64,000 nucleotides of DNA from Pontederia crassipes (taxonomy: Eukaryota > Streptophyta > Magnoliopsida > Commelinales > Pontederiaceae). Positions 11,578-23,017 of this stretch are shown here, one piece after another. Numbering within the stretch: position 1 is the stretch's first letter; each line of letters starts with the position of its first letter. Under the pieces are notes generated by a model that saw nothing but the letters and a program-made list of their open reading frames with translations, had not been told where the DNA came from and made no database searches. The position numbers and the translations under genes are program-made. The stretch is from assembly GCA_030549335.1 (NCBI GenBank), contig CM060198.1, forward strand, positions 62,785,378 to 62,849,377, written 5' to 3'.

Positions 11578-13011
11578 TGATGCGTGTAGAATTGATAGCA
11601 AACGCAGCAAGTACACTAGTCACTCAAGTAATAAAGTGAATGAGTAAAGTTATCGTTCCCACGAGGATGGTTAATAACTTAGATTTTATTTTAACCTTGT
11701 TAATTGATAAATTAAGAAAATATATAATTTGAATAAAAGGAAAATAATAAAAATAAAGGAAATGATCACCTGGAGAAATAATGATTTGATGATTAAGGCA
11801 CCTAATTATCACCACTAGAATGTAATGAATTTTCTCAATTTAGAATTAGTTGAATCAATAATAAAGTGAATTCCCAAAATTAGTTAACAAATATTTCAGG
11901 CTTTAACTACTATCTTATGAATAATTAAAATAAATCAATCCTTTTGATTTTTAATTTACTTAATTAAATCATAAGATGCATTAAAATCAAAATTAATATT
12001 AAGGGCTTTCTCAAGTTACCTTAATAACTACACAAATTAGGTCTCTTTCGATTTTCCTAATTGTGGCATGCAATAAATAAGATCAATCCTAAAAACCATT
12101 ATGAAAATAATCACTTCTTCTCAGATAGCAATTAAACCACAAATCATGGAATCAAAGGAAAGCATTAACATGAAATTGCAATGCTATTAAAGATTCAAAT
12201 CAAACTAATATTAAGAAGAATCCAATACATAAATAGGGTTCAACTAGAATGACACAAATGAAGAAATAAATATGAGAATAACAACATCAAATCTGGAATA
12301 AAAATGTAGAGAAAAGAAAACAAAAACTCTAGCATAGGCTAAGCGTGTCCTCTCTCGAGTTTCCGGCAAAGCTTCGTTGTTGTCCTCGCACTTCTCCTCT
12401 TTCTAGGCTCCAAAACTATGCTCTAGGGATGCTTTTTCAGGCCCTCTTCTGCCTCTTTTTATAGGTTTTGTCCTCCCCAAGGAAAGAAACCGAAAATATA
12501 TCCAAAAAATAGATAAAATGGCTTTAAAATGGTCTAACCGACCGTCGTCACGGTCATGAAAGACTTTGTCACGGCCGTGACAGAAGGCTGTCAAAGCTGA
12601 AAAATACTTAGCCAATTTTTTGCTGAAAAATGTCTCTGTCACGACCATGATAGAAACTGTCAAAGTCGTGATAGTAATTTAGCCAAATTTCACCTTTGCA
12701 GGATCTTCCTGTCACGGTCATGAAAGCCATGACAATAACTTAGCCAAATTTAACCTTTGCAGGATCTTCCAGTCACGGTCATGAAAGAACTGTCACGGCC
12801 GTGACAGTCTTCTGAGTTATTTTAGCTCTTTTCTTGCCTTAATTTTAACGTTTTCTCATATCCTGTCATGAATAATTATTAGACTTAGGTAAAAATCAAA
12901 TCTAAATGAAATTATATGAGAACAAATCAAAACTCCCCCTTTTCTAAAAATAAAAATATTCCAAAGTATTAATTAAATGGCTTAAACTAATGCATGATTT
13001 TTCGTGCATCA
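11578..13011 (-). repeat. 5' LTR of the nested gypsy element
   Basis: It starts TGATGCGTGTAG and ends TTCGTGCATCA, giving matched TGATGC/GCATCA ends. On the minus strand the end proximal to the primer site carries TCCTCGTGGGAACGATAAC, a common signature of this class of LTR. Palindromic TGTCACGGCCGTGACA-type repeats lie at 12540-12810. Confidence 0.8.
12540..12810. repeat. Palindromic CACGGCCGTG-type repeat cluster in the LTR
   Basis: Units such as GTCACGGTCATGAAAG and GTCACGGCCGTGACAG recur at least six times. A 60-base unit containing TTTGCAGGATCTTCC is repeated (near 12698 and 12757). The core TGTCACGGCCGTGACA is a perfect palindrome. Confidence 0.7.
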
Positions 13012-13122
13012 TCTTTTAGAAGATATTGGACATTGCGGTGCCAAATATCATAATTTTCGTCATTAAGCTTCTCATTCTTATTTAGGTCAGCAATTATTGT
13101 TTTGAAATCCATGATCTAGTTT
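13012..13122 (-). pseudogene. copia 1 gag, N-terminal part
   Basis: The minus strand from an ATG at 13122 reads MDFKTIIADLNKNEKLNDEN and goes on through YDIWHRNVQYLL, a typical copia gag start. It stops at the nested insertion; the next gag codons resume at 8667. This proves that the nested piece landed inside gag. Confidence 0.85.
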
Positions 13123-14529
13123 GGTCACAAAAATAGGAAAAATCAGTATTATGCATGTTGTAATTTTGTCTGCAAACAACATAGAAAATGAAATAATAAT
13201 ATTCATAAAGTAGTGACATCGAGAGGTTGTTAAACTCCCACTATCTCCAAGAAATATTTATATTCATTATTTCAACAATGCGTCAAAATTAATTTAAATA
13301 TTTGAATTTTGAATCAACACATAATTCAAAATTTTCTACTCTATTCATTTTGAATCAACTTATAATTTATAATCACCGAAATTCATTTCGTGTGGTGCAC
13401 CAAATTATTTCTAATATGACCAGAAAAACCAGGACTAGTGCAACAGGAGCTCTTTCCCGAGGGGTGCCAATTAAATAATCGTGCACTATCCTTCACATCA
13501 ACATCACATTAGAAAACAATTATGATTCCATTGTCACACATCAACCCTATTTCTGAAGACTGCGTTGACTATGCATTAGGCTAATTCCTTGGAACTTTTT
13601 TAGACATGCATTTCAGGACACGCACCACTCAACAGAAAGATATTAATTATCGTGATAATATTTGAATCTCAAGGTGCCTTAATCCTACAAAAGAACTATA
13701 TATGTTTCATGTTTTGTTACCTATAGTTTGTATAATTAGACCAACTAATTATTTTTATTATAAGATTGCATGAAACATGGATTTCAGCACATAGCCAAAA
13801 TTAATATTGCCATATTAATTAATTCTCACAAAAAGAATTAATTTTAATTTAATCAATTTAAAATTTTGGGCAAGTTATCATGCTTAACAAGATTGGACAT
13901 ACCAATTTTAATTTTAATACATAGTCAAAATTTTAATCACAGAAATAAATATCATTATGACATACATAAATGAAAAACAATTATTTCATGCATGAGAACA
14001 CATTTATTAGGCAATATTTGATATTGACATGCAAATCTAATCATTTAATTTAATGCTCTAGATCAACAAATGATTTTTGTTTAATAATATTAAATTGCAT
14101 GCAATATTACAGAAAAAACTCTATGGAAAAAATAAAAATTTTCTAATTTTTTGAAATTTTATAATAGACATTTTTTATTTTCAAAATATTTAAAAATTCT
14201 AGCGCAAATTAAAAAAGAAAAAGAAAAAAAATGATTATTGGGCCTGACAGCCAACTCAATTTGCCACTTCTCATATGTGCAACTTATTTGCATCCAAATT
14301 GGGCCTTCCAGCGACCGTGTGCCTGCTGGAATAATTTTCTTTTTTTTCTATTTTTTTGCTATAACATTAAAATATATTATGGTCTAGGTTCATCCATAAT
14401 ATATTTGTGATGACACTCTACTTTGTCCCTCAGTTCTGGTCATACAATCGAGGTGCACAGATCACAAAAATAATAACAAATATTATTTTTTCAGTACAAT
14501 CGCTAGTTCGAGAAAAACTTGAAAAGCTA
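13123..14529 (-). other. copia 1 leader between 5' LTR and gag
   Basis: 1.4 kb of AT-rich sequence without reading frames. The bases next to the LTR (GCTTTTCAAGTTTTTCTCG on the minus strand) do not match the usual TGGTATCAGAGC primer site. Confidence 0.5.
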
Positions 14530-14930
14530 TGTTGGAATTTATAACAGATATAAATTCTAGATGTTGCGGAATACCTCTTGTAGCGGAAGCGAATCATCGA
14601 AACTTTTTACGAACTCTTGACGAATGCACTTGCACCTCGGGATCGAGGATCGAACCTCTAGGGAACGGAACTCTTTGCCACAGCACAATTGCCTCTGGAC
14701 AAATATCTGCGAAAGCGTATTTGGGACGTATGGTATGGGTCCCCTTTTATAGGGTAAGAAGACTTGGGCGATAAGTTAGGCAGAATACATCACGCGCATC
14801 CATCGCATGTGCGATGACGTGTTGCCACGACGCGCGAACATCGCAGCGTGCAAATCGCGCGATGAAGACGCGCGCCTTGCACTGCGCCGGCGCGCACTCC
14901 GTGCTGTGCACGCGTGGTCATAATCCAACA
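14530..14930 (-). repeat. copia 1, 5' LTR
   Basis: It starts TGTTGGAATTTATAACAG, ends ATAATCCAACA and pairs with 1754-2138. R1 sequence resumes at 14931. Confidence 0.88.
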
Positions 14931-16792
14931 ACTGCCATCACACACCATTTTGAACCACACCGACTTTGATGAGGCTTCCCCGTGAGGACTCGTGCTCCAC
15001 GATATCCACCTCATGCATCTTGATGAGCATCATCATTGACACTTGTTGTCTTGTTCTTTCGCCTTTTCTACGTCACTGACACACTCCCTCCATCGTGCCA
15101 AGACGGAATGCCGCTGCCCACTTTCACGACTAAATGGCCACATGGTCTCTTTGTGTTCCTTCTCTTCTTGTCACTTTCACTCGTCGACTCTCCTTTCTTC
15201 TGGCCCACACTAGACTTCATCAACAGGGCCAAACCACGGTCCTCTTCTCTTTGGAAATAAATGAGACGATTCATGTTTAGCAGCATTCGGAAGGGTTGTC
15301 ATGATAAACACATTTGGATGCCCAAAAATCTCTGTAGTCTTTGGAACTAATCCATTACCCTGGGATTATCACTTGATCAAGCCTACATAACATACCCCAT
15401 TTGAGAGAATGTCCTCACTCCGAAGTCATGCGGCCATATTTTCAAATCCAAATATTATGAGGGAGTATAATTTATTAGCAGATATTTTGCCCACCTGAAT
15501 GGGTAGGATGGTCCATCTTATTCGGGTCCTCATTAGATTTGTCGCAGACAACATATTTGTCATCCAACTGAACTGTCAATTTTTTTAAACCCCTTGAGAA
15601 AAAAAACTGGTTATCTTCTCATTTCCCCCATTCGTGTTTGAAACCCTTATGTTCCCTAATGACCCTGACGCCGCTCACTCCGACGCTGCTCTCCCACTCG
15701 CCATGATGCTGGTGGCGACGATGCTAGTGGCCAAGATGCGCTCGCCCAAGATCTCGCCAACAAGCTCCCCACCATTCTCATAAAGAAGATCAGGTATGAG
15801 CTGCTCACATAGCGGACAGGTCAAGACCTGAAGTGCGATGGAGGACAAGCATGACGACAAATGGCACAACAAGTGATGAGCGACGGCGAACAGCCGGATG
15901 GTGAGAGACAATGAGTGGCCTGACAGTGAACAACACGATGGTGAGTGACGCAACGCAATTGTTGATGACAAGAGGATCGTCGAGCTCCACTAAGGCAAAA
16001 ACATGAGAGCAAATGGGAAAGTAACTATTTTTTTTCTCAATTTGTGACAAAAATTGGTGGTTCAATTGATGACAGATTTGTCATTTGCGACAAATCTAAT
16101 GGGTGCCCTAATAAGGAGGACCATCCCACCCATTAAGATGGACAAGACATTCATTTTGTCCTTTATTAGCAGACATTTGTTTACTATTCTACCAAATTTA
16201 TCTTTCTATTTTTATCAATAAGTGGCGACCGACTTTTTACTATCATCACTTGAGTTTTTTTATTTGGACGAAATATATTATGATCACCTCTGCATTTTAT
16301 TTAAGCTTTATGCCCAATCTTTCATACTCACTCCTGCAAAGCTGAATAATATATTTGGTTTTTCAAACCATGGGTCCTTTCTACCTACAAAATTTGACTG
16401 AGGCATTTTGGAAGGAGATTAGAGATGGACTAAAGAAAACATCATTCATAATCCTATCTTGTATTTCGTCCATCCCATATCAACAATACCCTCGTGGATG
16501 AAGTGACGAAGATGGTGTTATCTATGAGGGGGAGTTATATCGTATTCATTGCATGCTTCGACGGACACTGGTGAATGTTGGTTCTTTCCTCATCCGACAC
16601 TTCCATCGCCACACTTATCATCATGGTGGAAGTATATTAATATGGGTGGCCTCATCACGCCCATCATTTAGAACCTAGGCCCTGACTTGGAAGATCTAAA
16701 AGCTATCCAGGGGAATGTCCACCTCAACAGAAGACAATCCATTCCATGGGTCTTGCAAAGACTAATAGCGCATTAAAGTATTCATGTTCAAA
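14931..16792 (+). mobile_element. R1 retroelement copy 1, block 2
   Basis: Collinear with 50,041-52,470 of R1 copy 2, minus the hAT MITE there. Length agrees closely (about 1.86 kb in each). Plus-strand translation in the last 250 bases gives pieces like FHRHTYHHGGS and GNVHLNRRQSIPWVLQR, matching the better-kept frame at 52217-52513. Stops and frameshifts are frequent. The empty site of the hAT MITE, a single TCGTGGAT, is at 16492-16499. Minus-strand frames here look like shadows. Confidence 0.8.
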
Positions 16793-19123
16793 CACTACAA
16801 GAAAATTGTCAACTTGTGACGGACATTTTTTTACGGACAAACGTCCTTCGCATTTACCGACGGCATTTGCGACGGACAGAAAAAACATTCCGAATACCGA
16901 GGGCCAAAATGTCCTTCGCTACTATAAATGAAAAATATCCGTCGGTAAGTTACCGATGGATATATCCTTCAAAATTATCGAGGGATTTAAATCCATCGGT
17001 AATTCTGAAGGCTAGACCCATCGGTAATTATATTTATAATAATATATATATGATATAATATAAGTATATGTTTAATATTTTATTATTAAAATTACCGACA
17101 AATATAGCATTCGAAATCACTGAGGGATTTAAATTCGTCGATAATTCCGAAGGCTAAGACCATCGGTAATTAAATTTTATAATAATATATATGTAATGTA
17201 GTATTCATATATGTTTAACATTTTATTACTTTAATTACCGACGGTCCTAGCCTTCGGAATTATGATGGATAAATATCCCTCGATAATTTCGAAGACTTTG
17301 CTCGTCGGTAACTAAAATATTAATTTATTAGTAATGTTTATAATGTAATAAAATACAGATTTCTTACATTTACTTTTATTCTTTTCTTAATGCATTAATA
17401 TAATATAATATGTTAACTAAATTATCATTATTTTCATTTGTCTCATAATTGTCTTTAATATTTTATCTTTTTACTCATTTCCTTTAATATAAATTTGCAA
17501 ATGATATAAATTAGTTTTAATCATAAGTATAAATTTATGGATTACTTCTTAATAATATTTATTTCAAAAAATATATATTTATAAAGTGTGAATGATAAGT
17601 ATTCTAAGTACTAGCAATTCACTTATTCTTTATCTCATTATATCTAATGATAATGTTAAGATATATAATATGGATAGTATCTACAGATATTGATTAACAT
17701 TACTACTATATATACATTAACAATATGAAATTAAGATATATAATATTAAGATATATGTATCTTTTATAATATGTCATCTTGTATACTTTTAAAGGGTCAT
17801 TTGTGATTTATAAAAAAGGTTCATCATCACTTTTAAAGTAATTACTTTTTATTAATTGTTATATATTTTTAAAGAGTCATATTATATTATAACATAATAC
17901 ATACATATCTTTCATTTATTTGTAATACTTATATTATACTATTAATGTTTTTAGTCATATATATAAATATAGATAATAATTTATTATTAATGTTTATAAT
18001 ATAATAATATCTCTCTTCCATTTACTTGAAATATTTATAATATAATATGATATTATTAGTTATTATTATCATATACATTAATACATATAATATTGCTCTC
18101 TCTCTCTCCCCCCCCCCCTCTATATCTCCCTCCCACGACGGCGGCGGCGACTCTCACGACTCCGATGACCTTCCACCACGACTCCAGCGATCCCGACTCC
18201 GACCACCCTCTCTCTCTCCCTCTCTCTTGACTATAACTGCCAGTGGTCGAATCCGGCCAGGCGGCCGGGTCGGTCCCAACGGCCGGATTTGCCGCACAGG
18301 CTGCCAAATCCGTCACCTGCGGCCGAATCCGATGCACAGGCCACCGAATCTTGCGCCTATGGCCGGATCATGCACTGGAGACTGGTTGCGACTGTGTTCA
18401 AATTCATCCGCCTGCGGTCATGCGGTCGGATCCGGTCCCCTATGCACCGGATCGGCCGCTTGGAAGTCCGATCCGACAGCTTGCGAGCTCGATTCGGCCT
18501 CCTGTGCATCAGATCTGGCACCTACAGCTGGATTCGGCACACATGCGGCAAGATGCGGCCGCAGGCGATGGATCTGGCCACCTCCCCATCCCATCCCCCT
18601 CCCTCTTTATCTCGATTCCGGCCACCTGAGCCGGAACGGTAGATCGATCCAGCAGCAGGCGGCCTATTTGAAAAAATATTTTTAAAAACATTTCGATGGA
18701 TTTATCCATCGCACTCCACCGGTGCATGCGACAGGTGTCGCCCGTCGAAGGCTTCGATGAGTCGCACCCTTCGAAGGTTTCAACGGAGTTCTCCCGTTAT
18801 CCTGTCAAAACCTACGAAGGGCTGACACTTCCTCATCGGATTCCGACAGCACGATTGGTAGCTTCCGACAGAAAAATCCGTCGAAAGTTTGGAAGGACGA
18901 CCTTCCCTTCGGAATTTTCGACCGATTCTACGCGTCGAAAATTTTGAAGACAGTTTATCCATCGCAGAAATTCGTTAAAGCTTTCGAAGGGACGTTTGAG
19001 GACCATCGATAATTCTTTCCAATGGCAAAATTTCCAACAAACTACTATCCGTCAAAATATTCATCTCAAAGAAATATTTGCGACGGATTTTGAAAGTTTT
19101 GCGACGGATATATTCTTGTAGTG
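16793..19123 (+). mobile_element. Non-autonomous CACTA element E1
   Basis: The ends are CACTACAAGAAAATTGTCAA and, inverted, CACTACAAGAATATATCC. Flanking triplets are AAA (16790-16792) and AGA (19124-19126); R1 copy 2 has AGA there, so this is a 3-bp target duplication with one later change. Both arms are packed with ACCGACGG and TTCCGAAGG type repeats, as expected for subterminal transposase sites. A GC-rich core lies at 18090-18650. No transposase frame is present, so it depended on another element. Confidence 0.85.
18090..18650 (+). other. GC-rich core of CACTA element E1
   Basis: A CT-rich run is followed by about 400 bases rich in CCGGATCCGGTC-like and CpG-containing motifs, then a T-rich stretch and the right arm. 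The same layout occurs in E2 (21460-22010) and, inverted, in E3 (35150-35460). Several frames are open in parallel (up to 212 codons), as expected from low stop frequency in GC-rich DNA, so I do not call a gene. Confidence 0.6.
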
Positions 19124-19133
19124 AGAACGCATA
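19124..19133 (+). mobile_element. R1 copy 1, 10-base remnant between two CACTA elements
   Basis: AGAACGCATA aligns with AGAGATCATA in R1 copy 2 (about 52468-52477). It holds the right target triplet of E1 (AGA) and the left target triplet of E2 (ATA). Confidence 0.75.
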
Positions 19134-19829
19134 CACTATAAGAAAATTGTCAATTTGCAATGGAAAGTTTTCGACGGACACGAATCCTTCGTATTTTCCG
19201 ATGACATTTGCGATGGTCCGAAAAAACCTTCCAAAATACTGAGGGACAAACATCCTTCGCTACTATAGATGGAAAATATCCGTCGGTACGTTACCGACGG
19301 AAATATCCTTCAAAATTATAGAGGGATTCAAATTCGTTGGTACTTTTGAATGCGATACCCATCGGTAATTATATGTATAATAATATATATGTGATCTAAT
19401 ATAAGTATATGTGTAATATTTTATGATTAATATTATTGATGGGTTTAACCTTCGGAATTACCGAGGGATATCAATCCGTCAGTAATTCCGAAGGCTCCAC
19501 CCTTCGGTAATTAATTTTGATAATAATATTTATGTAATATATTTTTAGTCATATTGTGATTAATATTAAAAATAATCATTATGTTAAAATGTTAGTTCAT
19601 ATTAAAATTTATCAATTTCATATTCTAAATTTATTTATAATCTATATTCTATATCTATAAATATATTAAAGGAAAATGAGTAAAAAGATAAAAAAACACA
19701 AAGATGTTTTATGAGAAATTAAAAATAATGATAACTTATTAAATAATAATATTTATTAATGCATTAGGAAAAGAATATATAAACATGTTGAAAGATAGAT
19801 ATGTATTATAAAAAGTGATAATATTTACT

Positions 19830-20710
19830 TAAAATACTCATAATATAATATGACATTATTAATGTTTCTAATCACATATATTATTACATATAATATTATA
19901 AATTTAATAATAAGATATTATGTATAAGTATTGATAATGAATAATATTATTTTAATTACTGATGTGTAACACCCTTCAGAATTATCGACGGATTTTACAT
20001 CCTTCGGTAATTCCGAAGGAATTATCCTTCGATAATTAAAATAATAAATTATTATTAATGTTTATAATTAATATAATACATATCACTCTTCCATTTACTT
20101 AAAATATTCATAATATAATATGATATTACTAAAGTTTCTAAGCATATATATTAATACATATAATATTATTAATGTTAATAATAAGATATTATATATAAGT
20201 ATTGATAACGAACAATATTATTTTAATTACCGATGGGTAACTCTCTTCAGAATTATAGAAACGGATTTTAAATCCTTCGATAATTTCAAAAGAATTATCC
20301 TTCAATAATTAAAATAATAAATTATTATTAATGTTTATAATTAATATAATACATATCTCTCTTCCATTTATTTAAAATATTCATAATATAATATGATATT
20401 ATTAATGTTTCTAAGCATATATATTAATACATATAATATTATTAATGTTAATAATAGGATATTATATATAAGTATTGATGATGAGTAATATTATTTTAAT
20501 TACTAACGGGTAACACCTTTCAGAATTACCGACAGACTTTAAATCCTTCGATAATTTTGACAAAAATCCTTCGATAATTAAAATAATAAATTATTATTAA
20601 TGTTTATAATTAATATAATACACATCTCTTTTCCATTTACTTAAAATAATCATAATATAATATGACATTATTAATGTTTCTAAGCATATATATTAATACA
20701 TATAATATTA
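19830..20710. repeat. About 272-bp tandem triplication in CACTA E2
   Basis: The landmark GTATTGATAATGAATAATAT near 19928 recurs with small changes near 20199 and 20472. TTCCATTTACTTAAAATAT-type and AAATTATTATTAATGTTTAT sequences recur at the same spacing. Confidence 0.75.
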
Positions 20711-21459
20711 ATGTTTCTAAGGTCATCCAACTTATGCTTCTAAAATCCGCGGTCATCGAACGTAAGTTTTCGTAACTCTAAGATTCAAAACTGATACGGT
20801 CATCTAGTTTCAAAACTCTTAAGTTAATTTTACTCTTATAACTACAAGGTCATCTAACTTTATTTTAAAAACAATACAATCATCCAATTACATTGTTCAA
20901 TTGACGAGAAGTCCCATCATATTTCATTCATCGACATTGTACTTTTGCATATGTTTTGCGATGGTCACCTATTTTAATGTTTTATTATTAATATTTATAA
21001 TATAACACAAATGAGAAAATTAAAGATAAAAAAAATCAAAGACAATTATGAGCAAATAAAAATAAATGATAACTAATTTTAAACATAAGTCTTCAACACA
21101 TTTTATACACATATTGATTAACATTAGTAATATATGTACGTTAACATTATCAAATTCAACTAAATTTCCACCATAATAATAAATTTATATATTTTAAGTA
21201 TTTTAAATTAATTTTATTCAAAATTATACTAGTTCTATAAATTTTATGATTATTAATGTTTTAGTCGTATATGTTAATGTATATTTTATAATGTTTATTA
21301 ATAAAATTTCTTATATAAACATTGATAACAATAATATTATTTTATTTACCGACGGGTACTGTCTTTAGAATTACCGACGGATGTCAAATCCGTCGCTAAT
21401 TCTGAAAGATATATCCGTCGCTAACTCTAATATTTTCCCGCTCAATTTTCCCCTTCCAA

Positions 21460-22010
21460 CTTCTCCTTCCCGCGCCCCTCTCTCTCTCTATATTTTCCAC
21501 CATCCTCCCTTTCTCTCCTACTCATTCTTCCCCCTCTCTTTCTCTTCCTCCTCTCCCTCTCTCTCCCGCGGCGGTGACTCCTACGATGATTCCGGCCGCG
21601 CTCCCCCGCTCCCTCTCCCTAGCCCTCTCTCTCGAGTCCGGCAGCCCGTGCGGCCAGATACGACGCACGGGTTGCCGGATTCGGCCACGAGGCCGGATCC
21701 AGTTGCTTCGCGGGCGGCCGATCCTATCTCCTGCGAGCCGGATCCGACGATCCGGCACGCCAACGGCCAACTTGGCCACCTGTGACCGAATTCGACGCGG
21801 GCGACCGATCCGGTCACCGACGGATCCGGCTACAGGCGATTGGTCGGATCCAGCTGTAGGGGAGCGACCAGATCCGACTACAGGCAATCAGCTGGATCTG
21901 GCTGCAGGGGATCAGCGCGCCGGCATCGGGTCTATGGCCTCCTCCCTATCCCCCTCCTCCTCTCTCCGGCCACCTGCTCCAGATTCGCTGCCAGCATCGA
22001 TCTGGAGCAA
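21460..22010 (+). other. GC-rich core of CACTA element E2
   Basis: The layout matches the E1 core: a CT-rich tract, then a block of GGATCCGGC-like and CpG-rich sequence, then TTATTTTTTATATTTTTAAA and the right arm. Open frames on both strands (up to 200 codons) are not convincing. Confidence 0.6.
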
Positions 22011-22624
22011 GCGGCTTATTTTTTATATTTTTAAAAAGTTTTTGATGGGCATATTTGTCGCTCTCCGCCGGTGTCTGCGACGGCCAGCGTCTGTCGAAGG
22101 CTTCGACGGGTGTTTCCCACTGAAACCTTTGACGGGAGAGCGCCCATCAAAGCATTCGACGGGTGGTCCTCGCTAAAGCCTTTGACGGGGTAGATCCATC
22201 GAAGGTTTCAATGGGTGTGAATGGGAGAGCGCCCATCGAAGGTTTGAGCCTTTGACGGGAGAGCGCCCATCGAAGCCTTCGACGGGTCAAACCCATCAAA
22301 ACTTGTGAAGGGGCCAACACTCCTACCTCCGGCTCTGGCAATCGAATTAGGAGCTTCCAATGACAAAATCCGTCGGAAGTTCTTAAGGCGACCGTCCCTT
22401 CGAAACTTTCGACGGATTTTACCCATCAAAATTTTTTTTCGTCACATACTTTCGTCAAAACTTTCGAAGGGATGTTTGAGGACTATCGATAATTTTTTTC
22501 GACGATAAAATTTCCAACTAAGTACCATCCGTTGAAAAATCTATCGCAAATGCCTATTTGCGACATATTTCGAAGGTTTGGCGACGGGATAAATCCGTCG
22601 CAAAATCGTAATATTCTTGTAGTG

Positions 22625-23017
22625 ATAGTCAAGAGGTGTCATGCTTGGATCGCTATGCATTGACACCAATGAATCCAGATAACTGGCTCCTTTACAAGTA
22701 GATTGCGACTCCGACCATACTTGCAATACCATCTCTCCAAGTCGATCAACCACATCAAGAGTTCTCTTGGTTCAATTTTGCAGATTATGTAGCGGCCCAA
22801 CAGTACATAGTTAGAGTATATTCCTAAACATGAGGCATTAATCCCTCCTGCATCCTCTCCTCCATTTATTCCGACATCTTCGACACTAAATAGCTATTTC
22901 GGACTCTCATTTATCGCAACATCTCCATATTAGGCCCACGTAATTATGGAGGAGTCTGCACCTACTTCACTTGAGTAGGTCAATATTCCACTATCAAAGC
23001 AAACTTACTATCCACTC
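22625..23017 (+). mobile_element. R1 retroelement copy 1, block 4
   Basis: Collinear with about 52,475-52,888 of copy 2 (for example TGCTTGGATCGCTATGCATT). Translation gives fragments such as FADYVAAQQY and ILGPRNYGGVCTY, with stops. The block ends at the solo LTR. Confidence 0.8.

Larger units (their letters stand above)
8668..13011 (-). mobile_element. Gypsy-type (Tat/Athila-like) fragment nested in copia 1 gag
   Basis: The piece is flanked by TCTTT on both sides (8663-8667 and 13012-13016), and the copia gag frame continues across it. At its right end is a complete LTR (11578-13011), followed leftward by a primer site (11551-11575) and gag-like open frames (10461-11198). No second LTR is found at the left end, which starts TTATCATTTCAC instead of the LTR start TGATGC. 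Either the left part was replaced or the element is a rearranged non-autonomous form. Between 8668 and 10460 I recognise no domain. Confidence 0.65.
1754..14930 (-). mobile_element. Ty1/copia retrotransposon copia 1, degenerate, with nested insertions
   Basis: Two LTRs (1754-2138 and 14530-14930), starting TGTTG and ending CCAACA, enclose a minus-strand gag-protease-integrase-RT-RNase H series. That order is typical of Ty1/copia. The flanking 5-mers ACTTA and ACTGC each differ by one base from ACTTC in the empty site of R1 copy 2 (50036-50040), so they are probably a decayed target duplication. The element is inflated by a gypsy-type insertion (8668-13011), a MITE (5957-6715) and internal tandem duplications. 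Every domain carries stops or frameshifts, so it is not autonomous. No tRNA-Met type primer site is recognisable next to the right LTR. Confidence 0.9.
19134..22624 (+). mobile_element. Non-autonomous CACTA element E2
   Basis: The ends are CACTATAAGAAAATTGTCAA and, inverted, CACTACAAGAATATTACG. The triplet ATA flanks both sides (19131-19133 and 22625-22627), a perfect 3-bp target duplication. The arms carry the same subterminal repeat types as E1, and a GC-rich core lies at 21460-22010. An internal triplication adds about 550 bases. No transposase gene is seen. Confidence 0.87.

Noticed and set aside
15675..16065. Minus-strand ORFs of up to 98 codons in R1 block 2, with partners at 50,895-51,210
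   Set aside because: The frames are shared by position but the peptides shift frame between copies, and the element's coding direction is plus.
18047..18685. 212-codon ORF and parallel frames in the GC-rich core of CACTA E1
   Set aside because: Three or more frames are open at once on both strands, with biased low-complexity peptides (Pro, Ser, Arg) and no recognisable domain. GC-rich DNA explains it.
21522..22176. 121- to 200-codon ORFs in the core of CACTA E2
   Set aside because: Same reason as for E1: overlapping open frames on both strands and no known protein features.
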